From Lachnospiraceae bacterium (GTDB lineage: Bacteria > Bacillota > Clostridia > Lachnospirales > Lachnospiraceae), in NCBI GenBank assembly GCA_900759225.1, contig CAAEUM010000115.1, positions 1 to 7,430 of the forward strand: 7,430 bases of DNA, read 5' to 3'. Each line of letters begins with the position of its first letter. Positions within the stretch are counted from its first letter, which is position 1. The notes under the pieces are model-generated. The model searched no databases and had not been told where the DNA came from. It was given only the letters and a program-made list of their open reading frames with translations. This document shows positions 1-5,879 of the stretch, in pieces. The position numbers were made by a program, and so were the translations under genes.

Positions 1-2378
1 ATAGGCGCAGTGTTCATATGAATGCCTGTTGCATGAAGGATCGCATTTCGTACAGCCGGAGCCACCGGAATCGCAGGCGGTTCTCCAAGAGCCTTATTTC
101 CATAAGGGCCTGTAGGATCCTCCAGCTGGATGAATTCTACATGAAGCTCCGGGGCATCCATGGCAGTAGGGATCTTATAATCCAGAAGGTTATTATTTAA
201 GGGTTTTCCTGTCTTTTCATCTATCAGAAGCTCCTCGGAAAGCCCGAAGCCAAGGCTCATGCTCATGCCGCCATGTACCTGTCCTCTGGCAGTCTTCGGA
301 TTGATCAGAACACCAGAATCATGGACATTTACAATATCCTTTACCGTCACAAGGCCTAAGGGCATATCTACCTCCAAATCTACAAAGCAGCAGCCGGAAG
401 CGAAGGTATTGTCCTTACACTGGTTTGTGGTTTCTGCTGTAATGTGAATGGAGCGGTCTAAGGAATAAAATGCTGTGTCTGCCACTACTGCCACATCAAA
501 AAGCACCGGATCGCCGCCGCTTACAACTACCTGGCTGCCAGAAATATCCAGCATTTCCCATGTGATCTCTTCCTCCTCATGAAGTCCAAGAACCTGGCGT
601 ACCTTCGCTGCGGCCTCCTTTACAACACCGGCATAAACCGTCTTTGAAAGATCTGTCACATCATGATTCAGCATATAAGCTGCATATTCCAGCACCTTCT
701 GTCTGAATTCCACTGCGCATTTTTTGCAGGCCATGCCGGATACATAGGTCTGGCGGGAAGCATAGGCTCCTGTATCAAAGGGCGTTACGTCCGTATCCTG
801 GGTGGAATTGATGTATACCCGGTCTACGCTTATCCCGGTTGTTTCTGCTGCCATCTGGGTAAATACCGTATCTGCTCCCTGTCCGATCTCCGTAGCCCCC
901 ATGGAAAGCTGAATGGAGCCATCCTGATTTAATGTAATGCGGGCTGAAGCAGTTTCCAGTGAAATAGGATGGACGCCGGTCTTATAAATAAAGATTGCCA
1001 TACCTACCCCCCGCCTTACAGGGCCGGTCTGGTTCTTGTAGGCCTCTCTCTTTTCGTCCCAATGAATATACTCCCTGCCCTTTTTTATACATTCTTTCAG
1101 GCCATATGTATAAAACGTAATGCCATTTGCCGGGTCAACAAAGCCTTCGCCCAGGCAGTTTTTCAGGCGGAACTCACAGGGATCCATGCCCACGGCCTCT
1201 GCCATATCATCGGTCAGGCACTCTGCAAACCAGTCTGCCTGAGGGATGCCGTAGGCTCTCATAGCGCCTGCAGTGGGGGAAGAGGTATAAATAGTCCAGC
1301 AATCAATTTCCGCACCTAAACGGTCTTTGTACAGATCTTTAAACACGTTTCCGCAGTTGGCGCAGATGGCATGGCCATGGGAAGCGTAGCCTCCATTATT
1401 CGCAAATGCTTCCAGCTGCCTTGCAAGCACCGTTCCATCCTTTGTAACAAGCCCCTTACATTTTCCTTTAATGGCATGGCGGGTACGGGTACCGGAGATC
1501 GTCTCCTCCCGGCTGATCTCCATGCGGACTGCCCTTCCGCCTACGCTCATGGAAAGAAATGCATTTAACGGCTCGTAAAGCACATCCTGCTTATTTCCAA
1601 AACCGCCTCCGATATATGGCTTAATGACCCTCACTCTTCCAATGGGGATTCCCAATGCCTGAGCTGTTACGCGGCGGACAATATGGGGAAGCTGGGTGGA
1701 GGAAACGATCGTTACCTTCCCATTTACATCCACATACGCCCAGGAAACAGGAAGCTCAATATGGCAGTGGGAAATCCTTGGCGTATCATAAATCTCATCA
1801 ATCTCTATCAGATTTTCCTCACCATATTGGCTGACAGCCTTCTTTCTGCCCTCCTCAAAGGTAAAATCAGAAGGACCCATTGTCATATGGGAATGAACCA
1901 GTACATTATCCTTGCGGATATCCGGATGAAGAGGAGTTGCATCCTCCTTTAAGGCTGCCTCTACCGTAACAATGGGCTCATACTCCTCATACTCCACCTG
2001 TATCAGGCGGGCTGCCTGGGCGGCCGCCACTTCGTTTTCAGCCACAACTGCCGCAATATCATCTCCGTAAAGGCGTACCCTCTGGTTTAAAAGCTTTCTG
2101 TCACAGATATCCTGATGCTTTAACTCCACACTCCAGGGATGACCTGCTGTAGGGAACTGGATATCCGGCACATCAAAACAGGTGATGATCTTTACCACTC
2201 CCGGCACCTTTAATGCTTCGCTGAGATCAAAGCTTTTTACAAGGCCATTTGCAATGGTAGAATGAACTACCTTTCCATGAAGGATATCCCTGGGTTCCAG
2301 ATCCGCAGTATACTTTGCTTCACCTGTTACTTTACCGAAAGCATCCACACGGTTGATTTCCTGACCGACAACTTTCAT
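1..2378 (-). CDS. xdhA: Xanthine dehydrogenase molybdopterin-binding subunit XdhA (C terminus cut by window edge)
   Basis: Large catalytic subunit of a three-subunit molybdenum hydroxylase that oxidises hypoxanthine and xanthine in purine breakdown. The frame is open for 792 codons and runs off the window. Start ATG at 2378 is set by a perfect AAGGAGG 7 nt upstream. The N terminus (about residues 1-115) looks like the aldehyde oxidase/xanthine dehydrogenase a/b hammerhead domain. Molybdopterin-domain motifs follow: GGGFGNKQD (257-265), AMRAYG (372-377), GATEIGQG (494-501), DTDVTPFDTGAYASR (528-542) and ALGEPP (763-768), where E766 is the expected catalytic glutamate. The closest relative I can recall is E. 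coli XdhA, which shares GGGFGNKQD and an ATG-x-x-x-NT-x-P ending, so about 20 residues are probably missing. It has Gln264 where bovine XDH has substrate-binding Glu, as I recall for E. coli XdhA too. The FAD and [2Fe-2S] subunits are expected next, outside the window. Another purine or N-heterocycle hydroxylase remains possible. A riboswitch leader lies upstream. Confidence 0.92.
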   Translation of the reverse strand, partial: MKVVGQEINRVDAFGKVTGEAKYTADLEPRDILHGKVVHSTIANGLVKSFDLSEALKVPGVVKIITCFDVPDIQFPTAGHPWSVELKHQDICDRKLLNQRVRLYGDDIAAVVAENEVAAAQAARLIQVEYEEYEPIVTVEAALKEDATPLHPDIRKDNVLVHSHMTMGPSDFTFEEGRKKAVSQYGEENLIEIDEIYDTPRISHCHIELPVSWAYVDVNGKVTIVSSTQLPHIVRRVTAQALGIPIGRVRVIKPYIGGGFGNKQDVLYEPLNAFLSMSVGGRAVRMEISREETISGTRTRHAIKGKCKGLVTKDGTVLARQLEAFANNGGYASHGHAICANCGNVFKDLYKDRLGAEIDCWTIYTSSPTAGAMRAYGIPQADWFAECLTDDMAEAVGMDPCEFRLKNCLGEGFVDPANGITFYTYGLKECIKKGREYIHWDEKREAYKNQTGPVRRGVGMAIFIYKTGVHPISLETASARITLNQDGSIQLSMGATEIGQGADTVFTQMAAETTGISVDRVYINSTQDTDVTPFDTGAYASRQTYVSGMACKKCAVEFRQKVLEYAAYMLNHDVTDLSKTVYAGVVKEAAAKVRQVLGLHEEEEITWEMLDISGSQVVVSGGDPVLFDVAVVADTAFYSLDRSIHITAETTNQCKDNTFASGCCFVDLEVDMPLGLVTVKDIVNVHDSGVLINPKTARGQVHGGMSMSLGFGLSEELLIDEKTGKPLNNNLLDYKIPTAMDAPELHVEFIQLEDPTGPYGNKALGEPPAIPVAPAVRNAILHATGIHMNTAP

Positions 2379-2385
2379 TGCATTT

Positions 2386-2392
2386 CCTCCTT
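2386..2392 (-). promoter_or_regulatory. Ribosome binding site of xdhA
   Basis: AAGGAGG, a full match to the anti-Shine-Dalgarno, stands 7 nt before the ATG at 2378. It rules out the out-of-frame ATG at 2383, which would directly abut the site. No sequence in the riboswitch hairpins obviously pairs with it, so control is more likely at transcription than at translation. Confidence 0.85.
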
Positions 2393-2544
2393 ACTTTTTA
2401 TATCTGCTGCTATCTGCCCAAACATTTTAAAGTTTTGTTTTCCGAATAAACCAACAGCCCTTATTCATCCCAACTCATCAAAACCAAGGCATTTTCAGAC
2501 AGCGAACCATCTGTTTCAGCCTTTTTTCAGTGAATTATGGGTAC
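2393..2544 (-). other. Long xdhA leader between riboswitch terminator and ribosome binding site
   Basis: About 150 nt of untranslated leader follow the riboswitch terminator. I see no gene here. The only notable structure is a small 7-bp hairpin with a UUCG tetraloop at 2496-2513 (arms CAGATGG and CTGTCTG, including two G-U pairs), with a possible 3-bp GGC/GCC clamp further out. It lacks a following T-run, so it does not look like a terminator. It may stabilise the leader or be incidental. Confidence 0.45.
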
Positions 2545-2582
2545 AAAAAAGAGCTGGCTACATAAACGTATGTAGTCAACTC
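2545..2582 (-). terminator. Intrinsic terminator forming the riboswitch expression platform
   Basis: On the minus strand the 14-nt arm GAGTTGACTACATA pairs with TATGTAGCCAGCTC across a CGTT loop, with one G-U pair and one A-C mismatch, and is followed at once by six T (2545-2550). This is a good Rho-independent terminator 167 nt before xdhA. Its entire 5' arm (2569-2582) is also the 3' half of the purine aptamer: the P3 3' strand, J3/1 and the P1 3' strand. The two folds therefore exclude each other. Ligand-stabilised aptamer should prevent termination, which gives an ON switch, the arrangement known from the B. subtilis pbuE adenine riboswitch. Confidence 0.87.
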
Positions 2583-2629
2583 TTACGGTAGTTGGTAGAG
2601 ACTCTGGGCCAATCCCCAGGATATACATA
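2569..2629 (-). ncRNA. Purine riboswitch aptamer, guanine class
   Basis: Three-way junction matching the purine aptamer. P1 is TATGTA (2629-2624) with TACATA (2574-2569). P2 is CTGGG with CCCAG, closing a GATTGG loop. P3 is CAACT with AGTTG, closing a loop that contains CCGTAA. The junction carries the conserved TCTCTACC stretch. In B. subtilis xpt numbering the ligand-contacting bases are present: U22 (2623), U47 (2601), U51 (2597) and C74 (2575). C74 marks the guanine/hypoxanthine/xanthine class rather than adenine (U74). The L2 GG and L3 CC needed for the loop-loop contact are there. P1 is only 6 bp with one G-C pair. The aptamer begins about 24 nt after the predicted transcription start and controls xdhA, whose substrates are the same purines. 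Confidence 0.9.
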
Positions 2630-2659
2630 TTAGGCAAATTGCTTTTTTAATTTATCTCT

Positions 2660-2688
2660 ATTATATGTCCTAAATTTTTTTTAGTCCA
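2660..2688 (-). promoter_or_regulatory. Sigma-A-like promoter for the riboswitch-xdhA transcript
   Basis: A perfect -10 TATAAT (2660-2665) lies 17 nt from a -35 TGGACT (2683-2688, four of six matches to TTGACA). The spacer includes an A8 tract, and the upstream flank is very AT-rich and could act as an UP element. Initiation about 7 nt downstream, near 2653, would put the aptamer close to the 5' end of the RNA, as is usual for riboswitches. Predicted from sequence only. Confidence 0.75.
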
Positions 2689-2703
2689 TTTGCAAAATTC
2701 TCA

Positions 2704-2762
2704 AAAATTTTGTATTTTTCTGTGCATAGTGTACAAAAATATCTAGAAAATTTTGTATTTTT
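2704..2762. repeat. Pair of perfect 16-bp AT-rich direct repeats
   Basis: The 16-mer AAAATTTTGTATTTTT occurs at 2704-2719 and again at 2747-2762 on the plus strand, identical in both copies and separated by 27 bp. The second copy overlaps the antitoxin stop codon (2761-2763). The first lies 15 bp upstream of the -35 of the riboswitch promoter. They could be operator half-sites, an UP-like element, or scars of recombination after gene loss. The low complexity of the sequence means chance cannot be excluded. Confidence 0.6.
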
Positions 2763-3042
2763 AATATAAAACTTCATCAGCAGAATATACCTTTCCTGCT
2801 TTGATAGAATCGACACCCTTTTGGATTTCTGCATCAAGCTGTTCTCTGGTCATCACACCAACAGCAGCTGGTTTAGAAGAAGGAAGCTTCAATTCAAACG
2901 GTATGCCCTTCTTCAGTACAATCTGGCTATAAAGCATCTGAATTGCACTGGACGGAGAAATACCAAGCTGAGAAAGACTATTTTCAGCGTTATTTTTTAG
3001 ATTCGTATCTATTCTTGCATAAACAGCGGATGTATTTGCCAT
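2761..3042 (-). CDS. RelB/DinJ-family antitoxin, apparently without a toxin partner
   Basis: A 93-residue protein. The N-terminal part (about 1-45) has the pattern of the RelB/DinJ ribbon-helix-helix DNA-binding domain: a short strand VYARID, a helix, then LGISPSSAIQMLYSQIV. It is followed by the family's GIPFELKLPS stretch (49-58) and a charged C-terminal helix (about 67-93) that would wrap a RelE/YafQ-type toxin. Antitoxins of this family repress their own operon and neutralise an mRNA-cleaving toxin. ATG 3042 is chosen because AGGAGG stands 7 nt upstream. The longer start at 3069 would lie inside the rnf terminator. No toxin gene follows: 382 bp of non-coding DNA separate it from xdhA. It ends at SADEVLY, perhaps a few residues short of typical relatives. 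No clear promoter is seen upstream, so it may depend on read-through or a weak promoter. Confidence 0.8.
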   Translation of the reverse strand: MANTSAVYARIDTNLKNNAENSLSQLGISPSSAIQMLYSQIVLKKGIPFELKLPSSKPAAVGVMTREQLDAEIQKGVDSIKAGKVYSADEVLY

Positions 3043-3049
3043 AATATCT

Positions 3050-3055
3050 CCTCCT
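3050..3055 (-). promoter_or_regulatory. Ribosome binding site deciding the antitoxin start
   Basis: AGGAGG sits 7 nt before the ATG at 3042. The alternative upstream ATG at 3069 has no such site and lies within the T-run of the rnf terminator, so the shorter protein is preferred. Confidence 0.8.
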
Positions 3056-3067
3056 CGTTTTTCATAC

Positions 3068-3124
3068 AAAAAGGCACCGCCCCCCGCTCCCGCATCAAAG
3101 CGGCAGGTGAGGCAGTGCCTTTTT
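3068..3124 (-). terminator. Intrinsic terminator of the rnf operon
   Basis: The arms AAAAAGGCAC and GTGCCTTTTT form 10 perfect pairs, extended after one mismatch by GCC/GGC, around a GC-rich inner region that can fold further (CCGC with GCGG). The minus-strand transcript ends in a five-T run. The structure begins 58 nt after the rnfB stop. Because both flanks carry A/T runs it could also stop plus-strand transcripts, but no plus-strand gene is seen here. Confidence 0.88.
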
Positions 3125-3131
3125 CATCTTA

Positions 3132-3155
3132 TTTCCGGACGCTACCGTCAGGAAA
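3132..3155 (-). other. Small hairpin between rnfB and its terminator
   Basis: The minus strand can fold TTTCC-T-GACG around loop GTAG with CGTC-C-GGAAA: two perfect stems of 5 and 4 bp separated by a single T-C mismatch. It starts 27 nt after the rnfB stop, upstream of the main terminator, and has no T-run of its own. A role in protecting the 3' end of the message is possible but is only inference. Confidence 0.45.
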
Positions 3156-3182
3156 CCTTCTCTTTTTCATTTTCGCAGCTTC

Positions 3183-3974
3183 TTACTTAATGGCCTTTAC
3201 AGGGCACTTTTCTGCACACTTGCCGCAGTTGGTGCACTTTTCGTAGTCGATGACAGCTACGTTGTTGTCCATGTGGATGGCGTCAAATTCACACTGCTTT
3301 GTACACAGGGTACAGCCGATGCAGCCAGCCTGGCAGACAGTCTTTACATCCTTGCCCTTGTCATGGGAAGCACACTGTACCAGGTGCTCTGCCTTATACG
3401 GTACAAGGGTGATAAGCGCTCTTGGACAGGCCTCAACGCACTTGCCGCAGGCTACGCACTTTTCTTTGTCAACAACTGCTACGCCGTTTACTACATGGAT
3501 CGCATCAAACTGACAGGCTGTGACACAGGAGCCAAAGCCCATACAGCCATAGGAGCAGCCCTTAGGGCCGCCTGCCGGAACAACAGATGCCTTGCGGCAG
3601 TCATCAATTCCGGAATATTTAAAGTTCTGGGTTGCCTTGTCGCAGGTTCCCTTACATCTTACAAAAGCAACCTTCTTCTCTCCTGCCACTGCATCTACGC
3701 CCAAGATAGCAGCAATCTTCTCTCCTACCGGAGCACCGCCTACAGGACAGGCATTGGCAGGCGCCTTACCCTCCGCAATGGCCTTCGCCAGGGCATCACA
3801 GCCTGCGAAACCGCAGCCGCCGCAGTTATTTCCCGGAAGCTCATCGCGGATTGCCAGTTCCTTTTCATCCACTTCTACTTTGAATTTCTCACCAAACAGG
3901 CCAAGGCCAATTCCTACTACAAGTCCTGTCACCGCGATTACAGCAGCCGCAATGATTACAGCCATAATATTCAT
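3183..3974 (-). CDS. rnfB: Rnf complex subunit RnfB, multi-[4Fe-4S] ferredoxin-accepting subunit
   Basis: Electron entry subunit of the Rnf complex, taking electrons from reduced ferredoxin on the cytoplasmic face. The 263-residue protein starts with one membrane anchor (about 4-27). A four-cysteine cluster domain follows (C51, C54, C59, C76, in the NNCGGCGFAGC context). Then come a cysteine-rich stretch (C107, C111, C126, C140, C144, C150, C154) and three CxxCxxCxxxC blocks, at 173-183, 218-228 and 247-257. With 25 cysteines it can hold about six [4Fe-4S] clusters, as in clostridial RnfB, which is longer than the proteobacterial form. Start ATG 3974 has an AGGAGG 8 nt upstream. It lies 15 nt after rnfA and is the last gene of the operon, with a hairpin and terminator downstream. 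Confidence 0.96.
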   Translation of the reverse strand: MNIMAVIIAAAVIAVTGLVVGIGLGLFGEKFKVEVDEKELAIRDELPGNNCGGCGFAGCDALAKAIAEGKAPANACPVGGAPVGEKIAAILGVDAVAGEKKVAFVRCKGTCDKATQNFKYSGIDDCRKASVVPAGGPKGCSYGCMGFGSCVTACQFDAIHVVNGVAVVDKEKCVACGKCVEACPRALITLVPYKAEHLVQCASHDKGKDVKTVCQAGCIGCTLCTKQCEFDAIHMDNNVAVIDYEKCTNCGKCAEKCPVKAIK

Positions 3975-3989
3975 GTTCGTATCCTCCTC

Positions 3990-4565
3990 CTACAGTAATC
4001 CGGAAAATCCGAAGAACGCGATTGACATCAGCCCTGCAGTTACCAGTACAATAGGTGATCCCTGGAAGTTGTAAGGAATATCATTTCCCTCAATCCGCTC
4101 ACGAATACCGGCCAGGAGTACAATGGCAATGGTATAGCCCACTGCAGTGCCCACACCATTCACAACGCTCTGAACAAAGCCGTAATCATTCTGTACATTG
4201 GTAAGGGCCACGCCCAGAACTGCACAGTTGGTGGTGATCAGAGGAAGATATACACCCAGCGCATTGTACAGGGATACCATGCACTTTTTCAGGAACATCT
4301 CTACGATCTGTACCAGAGCAGCAATTACAAGGATAAATACAATGGTCTTCAGATAATCAAGTCCCAATGGTTCCAGGACAAAATTATAGATCAAGCTTGC
4401 TACCATGGAAGCGATGGTGATAACGAAAATAACCGCACCGCCCATTCCGGCAGCTGTTTCCACCTTCTTGGATACACCGACGAAGGAGCAGATGCCCAAA
4501 AACTGACTCAGCACTACGTTGCTTACCAGGGCAGAGCCAATAGCAATTACCAGTAATTCTTTCAT
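3990..4565 (-). CDS. rnfA: Rnf complex membrane subunit RnfA
   Basis: Integral membrane subunit (191 residues, the usual size for RnfA/NqrE) with about six hydrophobic segments. Together with its paralogue RnfE it forms the membrane core that carries electrons across the bilayer. Cys26 (LGICSFVG) and Cys114 (TTNCAVLG) are the two conserved half-membrane cysteines that, with the equivalent pair in RnfE, hold the intramembrane iron centre described for Rnf and Nqr complexes. Start ATG 4565 follows AGGAGG at a spacing of 8 nt. The gap to rnfE is 12 nt and to rnfB 15 nt, so co-translation within one operon is expected. Confidence 0.96.
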   Translation of the reverse strand: MKELLVIAIGSALVSNVVLSQFLGICSFVGVSKKVETAAGMGGAVIFVITIASMVASLIYNFVLEPLGLDYLKTIVFILVIAALVQIVEMFLKKCMVSLYNALGVYLPLITTNCAVLGVALTNVQNDYGFVQSVVNGVGTAVGYTIAIVLLAGIRERIEGNDIPYNFQGSPIVLVTAGLMSIAFFGFSGLL

Positions 4566-4577
4566 CTATGCTTCCTC

Positions 4578-5258
4578 CTATTCTTCTGTCTTGTCATGTC
4601 CGGGGCAGGTCAGGCAATCGCCGCTGCAGCCGGATTTCTTTTTCTTCTTTACGGAACCGTTGGTTGCGCATGGAGCCTTCAGCTTATTCTGCAGTGCAGT
4701 AAGGCCGGAAAGCACAAAGAATGCGCCGGGTGCCAGAATGAAAATAGAAATAGGAGTATAGGAAGCAGGCATTACCTGAACACCGAAGATGGTTCCTGCT
4801 CCCAGCAGCTCTCTGAAAGAACCGATCAGCACTAATGCGATCGTAAATCCAAGGCCCATGCCAATACCGTCAAATGCAGAAAGAATAGGATTATTCTTCA
4901 TTGCAAAGGACTCTGCGCGGCCAAGGATGATACAGTTTACAACGATCAGAGGAATATAAATTCCCAGTGCGCTGTAAAGGGAAGGTGTGAAGCCCTCCAT
5001 CAGCATGTCAACCACCGTTACCAGGGAAGCTACCACAACAATCTCACCTGGAAGGCGTACTCTGTCAGGAATAATATGGCGCAGTGCCGCAATCAGGATA
5101 TTGGCTGCCACAAGCACCACGGTTGTAGAAAGTCCCATACCCATTCCGTTCATAGCAGAAGTTGTAACTGCCAGGGTAGGACACAGGCCCAGCATCTGGA
5201 TGAAGATTGGATTTTCTTTCCAGATACCATTATAAATGCGTTCTGTATATTTGTTCAT
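4578..5258 (-). CDS. rnfE: Rnf complex membrane subunit RnfE with cysteine-rich C-terminal tail
   Basis: Membrane subunit homologous to RnfA/NqrD, 226 residues with about six hydrophobic segments. Cys26 (LGLCPTLAV) and Cys109 (VVNCIILGRAE) are the expected ligands of the intramembrane iron centre shared with RnfA. After the last membrane segment (about residue 188) comes an unusual polar tail: a run of five lysines (204-208) followed by CSGDCLTC (211-218), with a further Cys at 197. Minimal RnfE proteins stop near residue 200, so this is an extension of about 25-30 residues that could bind a metal or cluster. Whether related clostridia share it I cannot check here. Start ATG 5258 has AGGAGG at 7 nt, overlapping the rnfG stop codon. 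The gap to rnfG is 11 nt. Confidence 0.95.
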   Translation of the reverse strand: MNKYTERIYNGIWKENPIFIQMLGLCPTLAVTTSAMNGMGMGLSTTVVLVAANILIAALRHIIPDRVRLPGEIVVVASLVTVVDMLMEGFTPSLYSALGIYIPLIVVNCIILGRAESFAMKNNPILSAFDGIGMGLGFTIALVLIGSFRELLGAGTIFGVQVMPASYTPISIFILAPGAFFVLSGLTALQNKLKAPCATNGSVKKKKKSGCSGDCLTCPGHDKTEE

Positions 5259-5269
5259 AATCCTACCTC

Positions 5270-5878
5270 CTACTGTGCTGCGCAGTTATTTACGAAATAA
5301 ACTGCCGCATTCACTGCACCGGTAACTGCGTTAGAAGTAAAGGTAGCACCGCTGATCGCCTGAATCTGGCTGTCTGCGGAAGGAGCTGTCTTTACAACCT
5401 CAAAGGTAGCTGCCGGCTTTCCGTTAAACTGATCCTTAAACTCAGGCTCCTTTGCCTTCATTCCAAGACCGGGAGTCTCGCTGATGCTTAAGAAGCCTAC
5501 GCCGGTTAAGGTTCCCTCTGCGGTAACACCTACGGAAACCTGAACATCCCCGTTGTAGCCGTCAGAGGAGGTAGCTGTGATCAGGTAACCGATCACATTG
5601 CCGCTTCCGTCTAATGCTGCCTGAGCTGCATCAACGGTCACATTGCCAAAGCCCTGGGCTGCAATCTCTTCTGCAGCTGCCTCTCTGGCTGTCTTTAATT
5701 CTTCTGTCTCCTCAAAGCTTGCTGCCTCCGGATATACCTCCTGGTAAGTGGCAGTGTTGGCTGCCAGCTGTGCCTTTGCAATGGGCTCCAGTGTAATATC
5801 ATGGACTGCGCCGAGGGCAAAGCCTGCGATCAGGGTAATTGCAAACAGCACCAGCGCATCTTTCATAATTCCCTTCAT
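5270..5878 (-). CDS. rnfG: Rnf complex FMN-binding subunit RnfG
   Basis: Electron-carrying subunit with covalently bound FMN. The 202-residue protein has one N-terminal membrane anchor (about 8-27) and an FMN-binding domain expected outside the cytoplasmic membrane. The flavinylation motif SGAT is at 176-179, with T179 as the expected attachment residue, within AISGATFTSNAVTGAV. The family motif SETPGLG is at 133-139. ATG 5878 is chosen because AGGAGG lies 9 nt upstream and it leaves a 1-nt gap after rnfD. An in-frame ATG at 5899 would lie inside rnfD and upstream of that site. The region at about 36-75 is alanine- and glutamate-rich. Attachment of FMN normally requires the flavin transferase ApbE, which is not encoded in this window. 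Confidence 0.95.
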   Translation of the reverse strand: MKGIMKDALVLFAITLIAGFALGAVHDITLEPIAKAQLAANTATYQEVYPEAASFEETEELKTAREAAAEEIAAQGFGNVTVDAAQAALDGSGNVIGYLITATSSDGYNGDVQVSVGVTAEGTLTGVGFLSISETPGLGMKAKEPEFKDQFNGKPAATFEVVKTAPSADSQIQAISGATFTSNAVTGAVNAAVYFVNNCAAQ

Positions 5879-5879
5879 A

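Noticed and set aside
18..1952. Series of short plus-strand open frames across the first 2 kb
   Set aside because: All lie antisense to the continuous 792-codon xdhA frame, which I checked codon by codon and found free of stops. None has a plausible start site or family match.
2478..2510. Ten-residue leader peptide on the minus strand in the xdhA leader
   Set aside because: There is no ribosome binding site, no run of regulatory codons, and no attenuator hairpin after it. The riboswitch already explains the leader.
2262..2591. Plus-strand 109-codon frame spanning the xdhA start and the riboswitch
   Set aside because: It covers the xdhA ribosome binding site and terminator in antisense, lacks a ribosome binding site, and its protein is of no recognisable type.
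2569..2629. Adenine-class or 2'-deoxyguanosine-class reading of the aptamer
   Set aside because: The base equivalent to position 74 is C rather than the U of adenine switches, and position 51 is U rather than the C I associate with the known deoxyguanosine class. Guanine/hypoxanthine/xanthine is the better call.
3043..3069. Upstream ATG giving a nine-residue longer antitoxin
   Set aside because: It begins inside the rnf terminator and translates through the Shine-Dalgarno that serves the ATG at 3042.
3273..3998. Plus-strand open frame of 241 codons opposite rnfB
   Set aside because: It is antisense to a gene with unmistakable ferredoxin motifs, has no ribosome binding site, and shows no recognisable domain. 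Its length follows from the codon composition of rnfB.
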